A DNA stretch of 64,000 nt. It comes from DATMBF01 sp035559595 (lineage in GTDB: Bacteria > Bacteroidota > Ignavibacteria > UBA10030). Made by a program: the position numbers and the translations under genes. Positions 50,524 to 60,798 of this stretch are shown one piece after another. The stretch spans positions 124,001 to 188,000 of the forward strand of contig DATMBF010000005.1 in NCBI GenBank assembly GCA_035559595.1, in the 5' to 3' direction. The notes beneath the pieces were generated by a model, which searched no databases, was not told where the DNA came from, and worked only from the letters and a program-made list of their open reading frames with translations. Position 1 is the first letter of the stretch; the number at the start of each line of letters is the position of its first letter.

Positions 50524-53500
50524 ATGAACGGTCTGCGGTTTTCTCCGACTTTTCTGCTTCTACTCCTCTTCTTACAAACCACGCTTCATCATTCCTCCGT
50601 TGCGCAATCCGTGTACGGGGAGTATCAACCCGATGTCAACACTCTCTTGTTGATGCATTTCCATGAAGTGTCTGGTGACACGGTTCATGATGCAAGCGCC
50701 AACGCTTTTGTCGGCACGGCAAATGGGACCACCGTCGTTAGCGGTCGCTTCGGGAATGCGCGCAGCTTCAACGGCTCGTCGGATGTCATCAACACAAACT
50801 ACAACGGCAATTTTGGCACGGGGCCGTTTACGGTAGAGTTCTGGGTCAATCTCAACGCGCTTTCTTCCCCCCACCAAAACATTATCGGCAATAGATTTCC
50901 GCAGGATGCCAGCACGTGGTGGATTGGGGTTTACAACGACGGGAGGATCAATGTGGATGGAGGAAACGGCGGAATTGTCTCAGCTCCCGGCCACATAGTG
51001 GCAAATCGCTGGTATCACATTGCCGTGACTCGCGATGCGGGGAATACTCTGAGGGTTTATAAGAATGGGATTCTGGTCGCTTCCGGAACACAGTCAGGGA
51101 ATTACAACGGCGGAACAAACACCTCAATCGGGGCTATTTATAACGGTGGTGAGCATGTTAACGGAGTGATTGATGAAGTCCGTATTTCCAATGTCCCACG
51201 TTCGCCTTCGGAGTTTAATCTTCAGCTGCCGCCCAAGAACTTCAGCGCATCAGTGAATGGTCAGACGGTAACGCTGACATGGCAGAATGGAGGAGGCAGT
51301 GTCTCATTGATGCGATACCGGGTCTATCGGGGCTCAAATGCCGGCAGTATGACTCTCATAGATTCGACTTCTTCAACATCCTATCAGGATTCAGGTCGGA
51401 GTCCCGGATCCTCCTATACTTATCGTGTTTCGGCAGTCGATTCGACCGGATTCGAGGGGGAAATGAGTGCTGCTGTCAGTGTGACAATCTTTGGTAACAC
51501 CTTCCATGTGTCTACCAATGGGAATGATGCAAACAATGGTTCGGTCTCCTCTCCATGGAGAAATATCCAGACTGCCCTCAATCGCGCAAACGTCGGCGAT
51601 GTTATTAAAATTGCCGCAGGAACCTACGCTGAAAACCTGATCACGAAGAGTAAAGTTTTCCTCTACGGTGGTTTCACATCAGCTTTCGAGTCGCAAGGAG
51701 CGCGTGATCTCTTTAGGAACAGAACTATTCTTCGACCATTGACGGGGACAATTATTGTCGACTCGACAAGCAGCGTTATTGATGGATTTGTGTTGGATGG
51801 GAGTGGTGGTGCCACAAGCGGAATCCGCGTTCGCCGCGGTCATTCAGTTATCTCTCACAATTTGATTCATGGTTTTACGTCGAGCTTCGGACCTGGCATT
51901 GAGGTTGACACCTCCGGCGCCGCCGCTATTAAGAACAACACGCTTGCAAATAATCGCCTGAGCGGGGGAGGCGTCATTTTCTATGCTACGTATATTGAAG
52001 GAAACTCAGGGGGAGGGGGAGTATTCGAGAACAATATCCTCTTTAATAACGATGTCGGCATTTACATATCAGCCAGCGGCGTGCAAGAAAACTTCAACTG
52101 TTCGTTCGGTCACACCTACCGGAACTATGACGGCGGAGCAAGTCCGGGTCCCAATGATATCCAGGCGAATCCCCGCTTTGTCAATCAGCTTGCTGCCGAC
52201 TATCGGCTGAAATCTTCTTCCCCGTGTGTTGATGCCGGCAATCCTGCCGACCCTGTCGGTGCCGAGCCGGAACCGAACGGAGGAAGGATTAATATGGGAG
52301 TATACGGGGGAACATTGAATGCGACATCGGCAACAGCGAATACAAGCTCGTATGTCTCGACTGCGGGAAGCGATACAAACCCGGGTACTCTCGCCTCACC
52401 GTTCAAGACAATTCAGCATGCATTGAACAATGCAATCGGTGACACGATCCGGGTAGCCAGTGGGACATATGCCGAGGGATTACTTACATCGTCGCGGACA
52501 GTGCTTCTTGGGGGATACAATTCAACATTCTCATCGAGAGATATTTTTGCCAACAAGACGATCATTCTCGGCGTTAGTTCGGTGATGCTCGAAGATGCTC
52601 AGGCCTCAACGATTGATGGATTTATCTTCGACGGAAGGGGAATCCCTACCGATGCCGGCATTAAGGCAGGGCCGGGATCCGTTGTCACTCATAATGTCAT
52701 TCGCCGGGTCAGCGCATCGAGTGCAAACGGAATCGAGACAACCGGCGGCGCGCAAATTCTCAATAACACGATTGTTCGATGTGTTCGTGGTATTGAAATA
52801 AGTTCGGGGACGGGTAGTCCTCTCATTAAGAATAATATCATCGCTTACAATTCCTTTGGCATCGTTCATAACGCCTCTGGCCTTTCGCAAAGTGTTCGCC
52901 CCTATAATGATGTGTTTTCAAATTCGATTTCCTACGCGGGGTTCAATACCAGTCCCGGTCAAGGCGACATATCGCTAAATCCATTATTCAATGACACATC
53001 AACCGCCGTCCTTGATTACCGATTTCCCGATACTTCCCCCTGTGTTAACGCCGGTGATCCTTTGGATCCTGTAGGTGAGGAACCGTTTGAAGTGAACGGA
53101 AGGATCGATATGGGAGCGTATGGCGGAACGAAGCACGGACATCGGGGTCCGGAGCCAGTTCTGCCTGGAGAGTATCGAACGGATGTTAATACGGTCCTCC
53201 TTCTTCATATGAATGAACCAAGTGGGACCATCGTCGGGGATGTCACACCGAACCAGAACCACGGTACGGCGCAGGGAACAACCATCTCCGACGGCAAATT
53301 CGGCAAATCCAGAAGCTTCAGCACAACAAATGAACGAATTACGGTGCCTCATTCGGCCTCCTTGAATTTCGGCACGGGATCATATACGCTCGAGGCATGG
53401 ATCAACACTCTGAACCACACCAACATCGGGGGTCATCCTCACCACAAGCGTGGTACCGGGGGGATAGGGTGGTTCACAGCGCTGACTACCGCTGGGGAGG

Positions 53501-56115
53501 TCGCCCTGGCTGTAAACAACGATCCGAATCCTTCAGGAGCTGTCGGAGTCCGAAAAATCAATGATGGGAAATGGCATCATATTGCTGCCGTGATAACCCA
53601 GACCACGCTGTCCATTTACATCGATGGAGTCCTGGATGCGACGGCAGCTGTGAATACGCAGGGAAGCTCCGACAACGATGGCGAATTGCTCCTTGGCTGG
53701 CAAGGTGGTAACCCTAATCCGTTCAAAGGTTTGATTGACGAAGTCCGTATCTCGAACATTGCCCGCTCTCCCAACGAATTCAACCTCCAGCTTCCGCCAA
53801 AGAACCTTACCGCGAGTACCTCTGGCGGCACGATCAATCTCTCCTGGCAGAACGGGGGCGGTGGGGTGCCGTTGATGCGGTATCGAATCTATCAGGGCAC
53901 CGATTCCACGAATCTCTCAAAGATCGACTCTACAACCGCTACGTCACGCTCCGTTACGAATCTAACGCCAGGAACGCGTCACTTCTTCCGCGTAACGTCT
54001 GTGGACTCGACCGGTTTCGAAAGTGTGTGGAGCTTTGCAGCGCACGATTCTCTTAGCTCAGATGTTGCCGCCCCGGCTTCGCCGCTGAGTCCGGCTATAT
54101 CACCATCCGGCTGGACCAACACGGACCGCTTTACAATCTCGTGGACAAACCCCACCGACGAATCGGGAATCGCGAAAGTATGGTATCGAGTCAATAGCGC
54201 TCCTTCGACACTCAATCCTGGTACATCCATCAATCTTTTGGGTGCGACTTCGTTTCAGATTACCGTCGGTGCCCCGGGAACACACACGATCTACTTCTAT
54301 CTTGAAGATGGCATCGGCAACAAGAATCCGTCGAGTTACGTAACAGTTACCGCTCAGTTCGACAATATTAAGCCGACCGTTTCTCATGACACGACAGGTG
54401 TACTCTCGGTAACCGTCCAGAGTGGCCAGGTTATTGGAACGCTTCCTTCAATCACGGCAACGGCAAGTCGTGGCGATTCATATTCTCCACTCTCTTCCAT
54501 GCAACTCCAGTGGCGAAAATCGAACGAAGTGGGTTTCCCCCGATCGCAGAGTTTCCCCGGCTTCACGAACAGCTCGATTCAGTTCAATGCTCAACAGTTT
54601 GTAACTGCGGGAAAAGCCAATGGAGTCGATTACCGCATTGTCGTGATGGATGCTGCAGGGAATGTGACGATGACGCCAACCTACTCAATTTCAGTTGTCG
54701 TCAACGATCCGACAGTATCGCCATTCAATGCTCCGGCAGCATCATCACTACCGGTATCGGAAATCGTCAAAGCGTATCGTATCTTTTCTGTGCCATATGA
54801 TCTCAATGACAAGCGGCCAAGCAGTTTTCTGCCTCAAAGTCTGGGAGACCATGCCGAGAACGGAGTTCCGTATGTCCGTTGGCGGTTCGTTCGCGTACTG
54901 ACGGATGGCTCCTTGCAGGACTATGAGCAGTTCAAAGACCTTGGTGTCGTCGAACCGGGTAAGGCATTCTTCCTCATTGTTCGCAAACCGGCAACTATTG
55001 TCGTGGGTGCGGGGAAGATTGTCAAATCACAAGTCATGAATGACGTCGGAATCTCTGTCAACGCTGGATGGAATTTGATTGGGAACCCGTTGCTCACCAA
55101 TCTTCATGCAGATAGTCTTACAGTAACATCGGGTACAATCCAGACACGCGCCTATTTTGATGGAGCTGGCACTTCAGGAGGTTGGGTTGTTAACAGTGGC
55201 AAGGCGGATACGCTACGATCGTGGGAGGGACTTGCCGTCAGGTTCAGCCAGAACACGACGTTGCGATTCAAATCGATTGGTGTTCAACCCGGCGTAGAGG
55301 AGGAACGTGGGATGCCATTGACGGTTGAATCTGCTGTTTTCGACCCAATGGCAAAGAACAAAGGCGCATGGAGCCTGAAGCTCTCTGCATTCCGTCAGGA
55401 TAACGGCATGAAGGATGAGGGGAATCTGATCGGAATGATCAGACCGGCTAAGAGGGGGTGGGATGCGAACGATTGGTATCACCCGCCTCTCGTTGGTGAG
55501 AAGAACGTCGCCCTTTATTTGATGAATGAGGACGGAGCGCTGATGCGGGATCTACGCCCGGTGAATGAAGAGGGGGAAAGCTGGGATTTCAACGTTGTGA
55601 CGGGAGATGCCGGGTCCCGTATCACCCTGCGGATAAACGGGCCCGTTGGTGACCTCCCTCTAACGTTCCGTAAATATCTCATCGACCTCGACGAGAAGAT
55701 GGCTTACGATGTCGATCAGCGGGAATCGGTGGAGATGACGACGAAAAAAGAAGGGCGATGGTTCAGGTTGGTGGTTGGGACATCGGAGTACGTTCAAAAG
55801 AACAGCCGCGGCGTTGAGCTTGTCCCATCGACAGCGCGGATCTTCCAGAATTACCCCAATCCCTTCAATCCTGAAACGATAATCCGCTACACTGTTCCAG
55901 AAGGTGCATCTCAATATCGCGTGAGTTTGAAGATCTTCAACCTCCTTGGTCAGGAAATTGCCTCACTCGTCGAGGAGGAGCAACTGGCTGGATACTATGA
56001 AGCCAAATTCCATGCCGGCCGCTTTGCGTCCGGTCCGTACTTCTATCGACTGACCATTTCAGACGGAGACCGCTCGATCTTTTCTGACGTGAAGCGAATG
56101 CTTCTTGTGAAGTAA
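50524..56115 (+). CDS. T9SS-secreted protein with two LamG and two beta-helix domains
   Basis: A 1863-residue exported protein. Signal peptide (about 1-27); LamG 1 (about 35-235); FN3 (about 240-325); first right-handed beta-helix with DUF1565-like start (STNGNDANNGSVSSPWRNIQ, about 327-595); second beta-helix (STAGSDTNPGTLASPFKTIQ, about 609-880); LamG 2 (about 882-1090); FN3 (to about 1180); then the module of about 680 residues shared with the giant protein, ending in the T9SS sorting domain (YPNPFNPETIIRYTVP to KRMLLVK). Beta-helix and LamG domains suggest carbohydrate binding or processing; no lyase catalytic residues could be identified. The ATG at 50524 was chosen because the signal peptide starts there. 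Confidence 0.88.
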   Translation: MNGLRFSPTFLLLLLFLQTTLHHSSVAQSVYGEYQPDVNTLLLMHFHEVSGDTVHDASANAFVGTANGTTVVSGRFGNARSFNGSSDVINTNYNGNFGTGPFTVEFWVNLNALSSPHQNIIGNRFPQDASTWWIGVYNDGRINVDGGNGGIVSAPGHIVANRWYHIAVTRDAGNTLRVYKNGILVASGTQSGNYNGGTNTSIGAIYNGGEHVNGVIDEVRISNVPRSPSEFNLQLPPKNFSASVNGQTVTLTWQNGGGSVSLMRYRVYRGSNAGSMTLIDSTSSTSYQDSGRSPGSSYTYRVSAVDSTGFEGEMSAAVSVTIFGNTFHVSTNGNDANNGSVSSPWRNIQTALNRANVGDVIKIAAGTYAENLITKSKVFLYGGFTSAFESQGARDLFRNRTILRPLTGTIIVDSTSSVIDGFVLDGSGGATSGIRVRRGHSVISHNLIHGFTSSFGPGIEVDTSGAAAIKNNTLANNRLSGGGVIFYATYIEGNSGGGGVFENNILFNNDVGIYISASGVQENFNCSFGHTYRNYDGGASPGPNDIQANPRFVNQLAADYRLKSSSPCVDAGNPADPVGAEPEPNGGRINMGVYGGTLNATSATANTSSYVSTAGSDTNPGTLASPFKTIQHALNNAIGDTIRVASGTYAEGLLTSSRTVLLGGYNSTFSSRDIFANKTIILGVSSVMLEDAQASTIDGFIFDGRGIPTDAGIKAGPGSVVTHNVIRRVSASSANGIETTGGAQILNNTIVRCVRGIEISSGTGSPLIKNNIIAYNSFGIVHNASGLSQSVRPYNDVFSNSISYAGFNTSPGQGDISLNPLFNDTSTAVLDYRFPDTSPCVNAGDPLDPVGEEPFEVNGRIDMGAYGGTKHGHRGPEPVLPGEYRTDVNTVLLLHMNEPSGTIVGDVTPNQNHGTAQGTTISDGKFGKSRSFSTTNERITVPHSASLNFGTGSYTLEAWINTLNHTNIGGHPHHKRGTGGIGWFTALTTAGEVALAVNNDPNPSGAVGVRKINDGKWHHIAAVITQTTLSIYIDGVLDATAAVNTQGSSDNDGELLLGWQGGNPNPFKGLIDEVRISNIARSPNEFNLQLPPKNLTASTSGGTINLSWQNGGGGVPLMRYRIYQGTDSTNLSKIDSTTATSRSVTNLTPGTRHFFRVTSVDSTGFESVWSFAAHDSLSSDVAAPASPLSPAISPSGWTNTDRFTISWTNPTDESGIAKVWYRVNSAPSTLNPGTSINLLGATSFQITVGAPGTHTIYFYLEDGIGNKNPSSYVTVTAQFDNIKPTVSHDTTGVLSVTVQSGQVIGTLPSITATASRGDSYSPLSSMQLQWRKSNEVGFPRSQSFPGFTNSSIQFNAQQFVTAGKANGVDYRIVVMDAAGNVTMTPTYSISVVVNDPTVSPFNAPAASSLPVSEIVKAYRIFSVPYDLNDKRPSSFLPQSLGDHAENGVPYVRWRFVRVLTDGSLQDYEQFKDLGVVEPGKAFFLIVRKPATIVVGAGKIVKSQVMNDVGISVNAGWNLIGNPLLTNLHADSLTVTSGTIQTRAYFDGAGTSGGWVVNSGKADTLRSWEGLAVRFSQNTTLRFKSIGVQPGVEEERGMPLTVESAVFDPMAKNKGAWSLKLSAFRQDNGMKDEGNLIGMIRPAKRGWDANDWYHPPLVGEKNVALYLMNEDGALMRDLRPVNEEGESWDFNVVTGDAGSRITLRINGPVGDLPLTFRKYLIDLDEKMAYDVDQRESVEMTTKKEGRWFRLVVGTSEYVQKNSRGVELVPSTARIFQNYPNPFNPETIIRYTVPEGASQYRVSLKIFNLLGQEIASLVEEEQLAGYYEAKFHAGRFASGPYFYRLTISDGDRSIFSDVKRMLLVK

Positions 56116-56252
56116 GCATAAACCCCACCTTCGCTCAAATTCGTCGCAGCTGACCTTGCTAAGCCGCGTTGTGGGCAGGATTCGAAATCTGCTCGGCTGG
56201 TGACTTTTCTCCTCAAACGCAGGCCGGTGATCCGCTTCTCCTTCATCCTTCG

Positions 56253-56281
56253 TTGCGACTCTCGGCATTTTTGTCTACTTT
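56253..56281 (+). promoter_or_regulatory. candidate sigma-70 promoter of der
   Basis: TTGCGA (56253-56258) and TACTTT (56276-56281) are 17 nt apart. The predicted leader is only about 11 nt and no clear ribosome binding site precedes the der ATG, so translation may start on a near-leaderless message. Confidence 0.4.
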
Positions 56282-56298
56282 GAAGTCGGCTCACCTTT

Positions 56299-57609
56299 AT
56301 GTCTTCCAATATCATTGCCATTGTTGGCCGTCCAAACGTCGGCAAATCGACGTTGTTTAATCGCCTTATCGGAGCACGGGAGGCGATTGTCGATGACATG
56401 CCGGGCGTTACGCGTGATCGCCGGTACGGTCAAGCAGAATGGGCGGGCAAAACCTTCACCATCATCGATACAGGCGGATTTGTCCCTCATTCGAAGGACG
56501 TCTTCGAGCGGGCGATTCGCGAACAAGCCGAAATTGCCATTGAAGAGGCTGATTCGGTTCTGTTTGTGGTTGATGCCATCGAGGGACTCTCGGTTTTAGA
56601 CAAAGAGATCGCGCAAATTCTCCGGACGTCAAAGAAGCCGGTACATCTCGTTGTCAACAAGATCGATTCGGCCAAGCGGGAGCTTGAGAAGGCCGGATTT
56701 TACGAGTTAGGACTTGGTGAGCCGTTGCCGATTTCAGCCATTGCAGGCAGGCAGATTGGGGATATGCTTGATGTCGTCACGAAAAACTTCTCGGCGAACG
56801 GCACAATTCCAGAACAGAGTGAGCGTTTACGGATTGCCTTCGTGGGAAAGCCGAATGTCGGGAAGTCGTCGTTGGTGAATGCACTCCTTGGCAAGAAACG
56901 CTCCGTGGTTACCGACATTCCGGGAACAACCCGCGACCCTATCGATTCGATTCTTCGCTATCAGGGGGAAGAGATCGTGATCATTGACACGGCGGGGCTG
57001 AAAAAGAAGCGCCAGATTCGCGCAAGCTTGGATTTCTACAGCGCCCTGCGGACACTACGGAGTCTCGAGCGGAGTGACGTTGCGGTGATCCTCTTCGATG
57101 CAAATCGAGGAATCGACAAACAGGATCTTCACATTGTCGATGCCGCAATGGAGAGGAAACGTGCCTCACTTATTGCCGTTAACAAGTGGGATCTGGTTGA
57201 AAAAGATTCTAAAACCGCTATGGGATTCGAAGCTGCCATAAGAAAACGTCTGGGGATGTTCGACTTTTTGCCGATTGTCTTCATCTCGGCCCTTACTCGT
57301 CAACGCATTTTTAAGGTCATTGATCTGGCAAAAGAGGTGAATGCATCTCAGGACGTGCGGATCGAGACGAATCGACTCAACGAAATCCTTCTCCCGGAAA
57401 TCGAACGCTATCCACCGTCATCTCCCAGTCCGAAGGAGATCAAGATCAAATACGTCACACAATTAAAGACCCATCCTCCGCTTTTTGCGTTCTTTGCCAA
57501 CGAGCCGTCGCTGGTTCAAGAGTCGTATAAACGATTTCTTTCCAACAAGTTACGAGAGCACTTCGGTTTCCAGGGCGTTCCCCTCGGTGTCGTTTTCAAG
57601 AAGAAATGA
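56299..57609 (+). CDS. der: ribosome biogenesis GTPase Der (EngA)
   Basis: A 436-residue GTPase with two tandem G domains, acting in maturation of the 50S subunit. G1 motifs are GRPNVGKSTLFNRL (about 9-22) and GKPNVGKSSLVNAL (about 181-194). DTGGF and DTAGL are the two G3 motifs, and NKID and NKWD the two G4 motifs. A C-terminal KH-like domain (about 355-436) ends in GVPLGVVFKKK. Complete. Overlaps the next gene by 4 nt. Confidence 0.97.
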   Translation: MSSNIIAIVGRPNVGKSTLFNRLIGAREAIVDDMPGVTRDRRYGQAEWAGKTFTIIDTGGFVPHSKDVFERAIREQAEIAIEEADSVLFVVDAIEGLSVLDKEIAQILRTSKKPVHLVVNKIDSAKRELEKAGFYELGLGEPLPISAIAGRQIGDMLDVVTKNFSANGTIPEQSERLRIAFVGKPNVGKSSLVNALLGKKRSVVTDIPGTTRDPIDSILRYQGEEIVIIDTAGLKKKRQIRASLDFYSALRTLRSLERSDVAVILFDANRGIDKQDLHIVDAAMERKRASLIAVNKWDLVEKDSKTAMGFEAAIRKRLGMFDFLPIVFISALTRQRIFKVIDLAKEVNASQDVRIETNRLNEILLPEIERYPPSSPSPKEIKIKYVTQLKTHPPLFAFFANEPSLVQESYKRFLSNKLREHFGFQGVPLGVVFKKK

Positions 57610-58964
57610 AGAATAGGATTCTGGTCATAGGCGGACTTGCCGCGGGGCCGACCGCTGCGGCAAAGGCGAAACGGACAAATCCGAACGCCGAGGTTATGTT
57701 GTTCGAGCAGGGGGAGTTCATTTCGTATGGAATTTGTGAAATCCCGTATTATGTCAGCGGCGTGATTTCGGATGAGCGTAACCTGCAGGTCTATACACCG
57801 CAGCGGCTGGAAAAGGAGAAGGGAGTGAAAGCGCATGTCCTTCACCGTGTTGAAGAGATCTTGCAGGCTAAGAAGATTGTGCATGTGCGGAACCTTGTCA
57901 AGGATCGGGTCGAGGAGGTTCGGTATGATCGGCTTATACTTGCCACGGGATCACGTCCCCGGAAGTTAGGTGTTGCCGGGGAAGACGGGAGGAATGTTTT
58001 TCGCATCAAAGGTCTCGACGAAGCCTATGCGCTGAAACGGTTCATCGGGCAAGAGCATCCGCGATCCGCTTTGATCATCGGGGGCGGTTACATTGGAGTG
58101 GAGATGGCAGATGCTTTTGTTCACCTCGGTATCCCAACGACAATGTTGCACCGTGATGAACTGCCGATGAGGGGATTGGAGCGGGAGGCAAGGAAGGCTG
58201 TTCTCGAGCAGTTCAAAAAGCATTTGGTCACGTTTGTCCCAAACGCCAATGTTCTGCAGTTCGTTCAGGACACGACAGGGAGGGTCACCGAGGTCGTTGC
58301 GTCATCCGGACGGTACACTGCAGACATTATTGTCGTGTGCATTGGTGTCGAACCGAATTCTGAACTTGCGAAGAATGCGGGGATTCGATGCGGAGTTCGG
58401 GGTGGAATCTTGACCGATGAACGTCAGTGTACCAACATCGATACGATTTATGCCGCAGGGGATTGCTGTGCTGTCAAAAACATTGTGAATCGAAAATGGA
58501 TGTATATCCCGCTGGCAACAACGGCGGGAAAGCAGGGGCGCGTTGCTGGCGAAAACGCGGCCGGTGGTTCGGCCATATTCAAAGGTGTCATCCGTGCTCT
58601 TGCCGTCAAAGCATTCGATATCGAAGTTGCGCAAGTCGGATTGAGCTCGAAGGAAGCAGAGGAGTGTGGCTTCGACTGTGTAAACGAGCATATTGTTGGC
58701 GGCTCCCGGGTTGGCATCTATCCCGGTAGCAAGAAGGTGAACATCATCGCTCTGGCTGACCGAAAATCAGGTCGACTAGTGGGAGCGAACGTTTTCGGCG
58801 AAGAGGGGGCTGTCCTTCGGGCGAATACTCTTGGTGTGGCAATTCAGCAGCGAATGACCGTCGATGAAATCGCTCGGCTCGATTTGATCTATACGCCTCC
58901 GTATTCACCGATGTGGGATCCGATTCTTATTACCGCGAATCAACTTAAGAAGAGGTTTGATTGA
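57606..58964 (+). CDS. CoA-disulfide reductase / NADH oxidase-like flavoprotein
   Basis: A 452-residue FAD-dependent pyridine-nucleotide disulfide oxidoreductase. The FAD-binding start reads ILVIGGLAAGPTAAAKA, the NAD-binding motif is ALIIGGGYIGVEMADA, and TIYAAGDCC binds FAD. The single redox Cys lies in SYGICEIPYY, where CoA-disulfide reductase, NADH oxidase/peroxidase and persulfide reductases have SxxxCGLPYY; here Gly is replaced by Glu. Possible substrates are CoA or bacillithiol disulfides, polysulfide or oxygen. No rhodanese domain is attached. It overlaps der (ATGA). Confidence 0.85.
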   Translation: MKNRILVIGGLAAGPTAAAKAKRTNPNAEVMLFEQGEFISYGICEIPYYVSGVISDERNLQVYTPQRLEKEKGVKAHVLHRVEEILQAKKIVHVRNLVKDRVEEVRYDRLILATGSRPRKLGVAGEDGRNVFRIKGLDEAYALKRFIGQEHPRSALIIGGGYIGVEMADAFVHLGIPTTMLHRDELPMRGLEREARKAVLEQFKKHLVTFVPNANVLQFVQDTTGRVTEVVASSGRYTADIIVVCIGVEPNSELAKNAGIRCGVRGGILTDERQCTNIDTIYAAGDCCAVKNIVNRKWMYIPLATTAGKQGRVAGENAAGGSAIFKGVIRALAVKAFDIEVAQVGLSSKEAEECGFDCVNEHIVGGSRVGIYPGSKKVNIIALADRKSGRLVGANVFGEEGAVLRANTLGVAIQQRMTVDEIARLDLIYTPPYSPMWDPILITANQLKKRFD

Positions 58965-59049
58965 TGTCGGTCTCCAATGGTTTGGCATTGTTTCGAATTT
59001 CGACATTCGTATTTGAGGTTTCATAGAACCTTTTTCCCATAAGGATCAT

Positions 59050-59676
59050 ATGAAGAATCCCATTCTCATCGATCACCCTCTCGTCAAGCGTGATCTGACT
59101 TTGCTGCGTGATAAACATACCCCAAGTAATCAATTTCGTGCGATCCTGCGGCGCACGGCAAGCCTCATGGCCTATGAAGTGACCCGAGACCTTCCGACGA
59201 AATCCGTTTCGATCGACACACCGCTTGAGAAAACCAAAGGTGCGAAGGTTATGACACCCGTTGTCCTCGTCCCGATCTTGAGGGCTGGCTTAGGCTTGGT
59301 GGGCGGCTTTGTCGAGGTTATCCCCGATGCGCGAGTCGGGCATATTGGGCTCTACAGGGATGAAGAGACCCTTCGACCGGTCGATTATTACTTCAAAGTT
59401 CCCAAGAATCTTCAGAAGGCGCTTGTCCTGGTCCTCGACCCGATGCTCGCAACCGGGGGAAGTGCGGTTGCGGCCATTGGATATCTCAAACAGAAAGGTG
59501 CACGCCGGATCAGATTCGTGAGTCTCGTTTCTGCACCTGAAGGGGTACGAGCAGTCAAACGAAATCATCCTGACGTGCTGATCTTCACGTGCGCTCTCGA
59601 TCGGGAGCTCAACAATCACGGATATATCCTTCCCGGGTTGGGAGACGCGGGAGATAGAATTTTTGGAACGGAGTAG
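59050..59676 (+). CDS. upp: uracil phosphoribosyltransferase
   Basis: A 208-residue UPRTase that salvages uracil to UMP using PRPP. The PRPP loop LVLDPMLATGGSAVAAI, the FVSLVSAPEGV segment and the C-terminal uracil-binding YILPGLGDAGDRIFGTE are complete. The next gene begins inside or just after its last codons. Confidence 0.96.
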   Translation: MKNPILIDHPLVKRDLTLLRDKHTPSNQFRAILRRTASLMAYEVTRDLPTKSVSIDTPLEKTKGAKVMTPVVLVPILRAGLGLVGGFVEVIPDARVGHIGLYRDEETLRPVDYYFKVPKNLQKALVLVLDPMLATGGSAVAAIGYLKQKGARRIRFVSLVSAPEGVRAVKRNHPDVLIFTCALDRELNNHGYILPGLGDAGDRIFGTE

Positions 59677-59686
59677 CCGCCGATCC

Positions 59687-60727
59687 GTGCGTAGATTCCT
59701 CCCTCTCTTCATTCTTTTTTTCGCTCCTCTGACCTCGCAAGCGCAAAGGGTTCTCGAACCGCGCCATCTTCATCTGCTTGTCTCTGAAGGTATTCACCTC
59801 ATCCTCAGTCAGGAGTACGCAAAAGCGGATTCCGTTTTCAGGCTTGTGACCGTCGAGTATCCGGATCATCCCGTTGGCTATATCTACCAGGCCGCAGTGC
59901 TGCAGACGAAGGCACTGGATTATGAGTTGGTTCTCGAGAGTTTCGAGCTTGATCCGGTTTTAGAGCAGGCATTGAACAAAGCCGAGCAGCTGCTGAAATC
60001 TGATCCATACAATGCCTGGGGCCATTTTTTTCTGGGTACGATCTATGGGTACGATTCCTACGCCAGAGTCGAGCGCGGTGATTGGTTTGGTGGAGTCACG
60101 AAAGGTCTTTCCGCAGTTTCGGCTTTTCGGGAGGCGCTTGAACACGATTCCACTCTGTATGATGCATTTGCTGGAATCGGAACGTATCTGTATTGGAAAG
60201 GGAGAAAGACGGAGTTTCTGCACTGGCTTCCTTTTGTCAGTGATGACCGGAAAGAGGGAATCGCTATGTTGAAGGAATGTTGGGAAAAGGGGACATATAA
60301 CAGATTTGCCGCTGCCAATTCTCTTGTTGCAATCTTCCTCGATGCGGGAAACCCTTATGAAGCTGATCGCTTTGCCACACTTGCACTGCAGTCGTACCCT
60401 TCCAACCGGTTGTTCCTTTGGGGAAAAGCCACGGCGCAAGAACGAATCGGCAATTTTGCGGAGGCAAGAGAGACGTATGAGCGACTTCTTCAAGCAATTG
60501 TTGCGGACACGACAGAGAATCTTTACAACGAACTTGTGTGCCGCTTGAACCTTGCGCGAGTCCAGCTTCGTCTTGGTTTTCGGGCGGAGGCGGAACGAGA
60601 ACTGAAGCAGATCATGGAAATGAAGAAAAAGAAAAGGTTTGTGAAGCATCTCAGCCGGAGGGCTGCAACCAAATTCGCCGAAGCTGAATCTCTCCTCATC
60701 TCTCTCACCAGCGAGCCGGGCCGCTAA
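59687..60727 (+). CDS. exported TPR-repeat protein
   Basis: A protein of 346 residues (354 if it starts at the TTG at 59663, which has GGGAGA upstream and would overlap upp). It has a signal peptide (RRFLPLFILFFAPLTSQAQ) and tetratricopeptide-like helical repeats throughout, for example EYAKADSVFRLVTVEYPDHP and GNFAEARETYERLL. It probably serves as a periplasmic or outer-membrane scaffold. Nothing in the neighbours indicates a partner. The start codon (GTG 59687 or TTG 59663) is unresolved. Confidence 0.8.
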   Translation: MRRFLPLFILFFAPLTSQAQRVLEPRHLHLLVSEGIHLILSQEYAKADSVFRLVTVEYPDHPVGYIYQAAVLQTKALDYELVLESFELDPVLEQALNKAEQLLKSDPYNAWGHFFLGTIYGYDSYARVERGDWFGGVTKGLSAVSAFREALEHDSTLYDAFAGIGTYLYWKGRKTEFLHWLPFVSDDRKEGIAMLKECWEKGTYNRFAAANSLVAIFLDAGNPYEADRFATLALQSYPSNRLFLWGKATAQERIGNFAEARETYERLLQAIVADTTENLYNELVCRLNLARVQLRLGFRAEAERELKQIMEMKKKKRFVKHLSRRAATKFAEAESLLISLTSEPGR

Positions 60728-60737
60728 GCCGCAAATC

Positions 60738-60765
60738 TTGACATTGGTTGACGATTCCGTATATT
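60738..60765 (+). promoter_or_regulatory. strong candidate sigma-70 promoter of rel-HU-ruvX
   Basis: TTGACA (60738-60743), a perfect -35, and TATATT (60760-60765) are 16 nt apart; the predicted start site is about 27 nt before the rel ATG. Confidence 0.65.
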
Positions 60766-60798
60766 GAAGTAAACGCTTGGAAATCTTGAACTTGGAAG

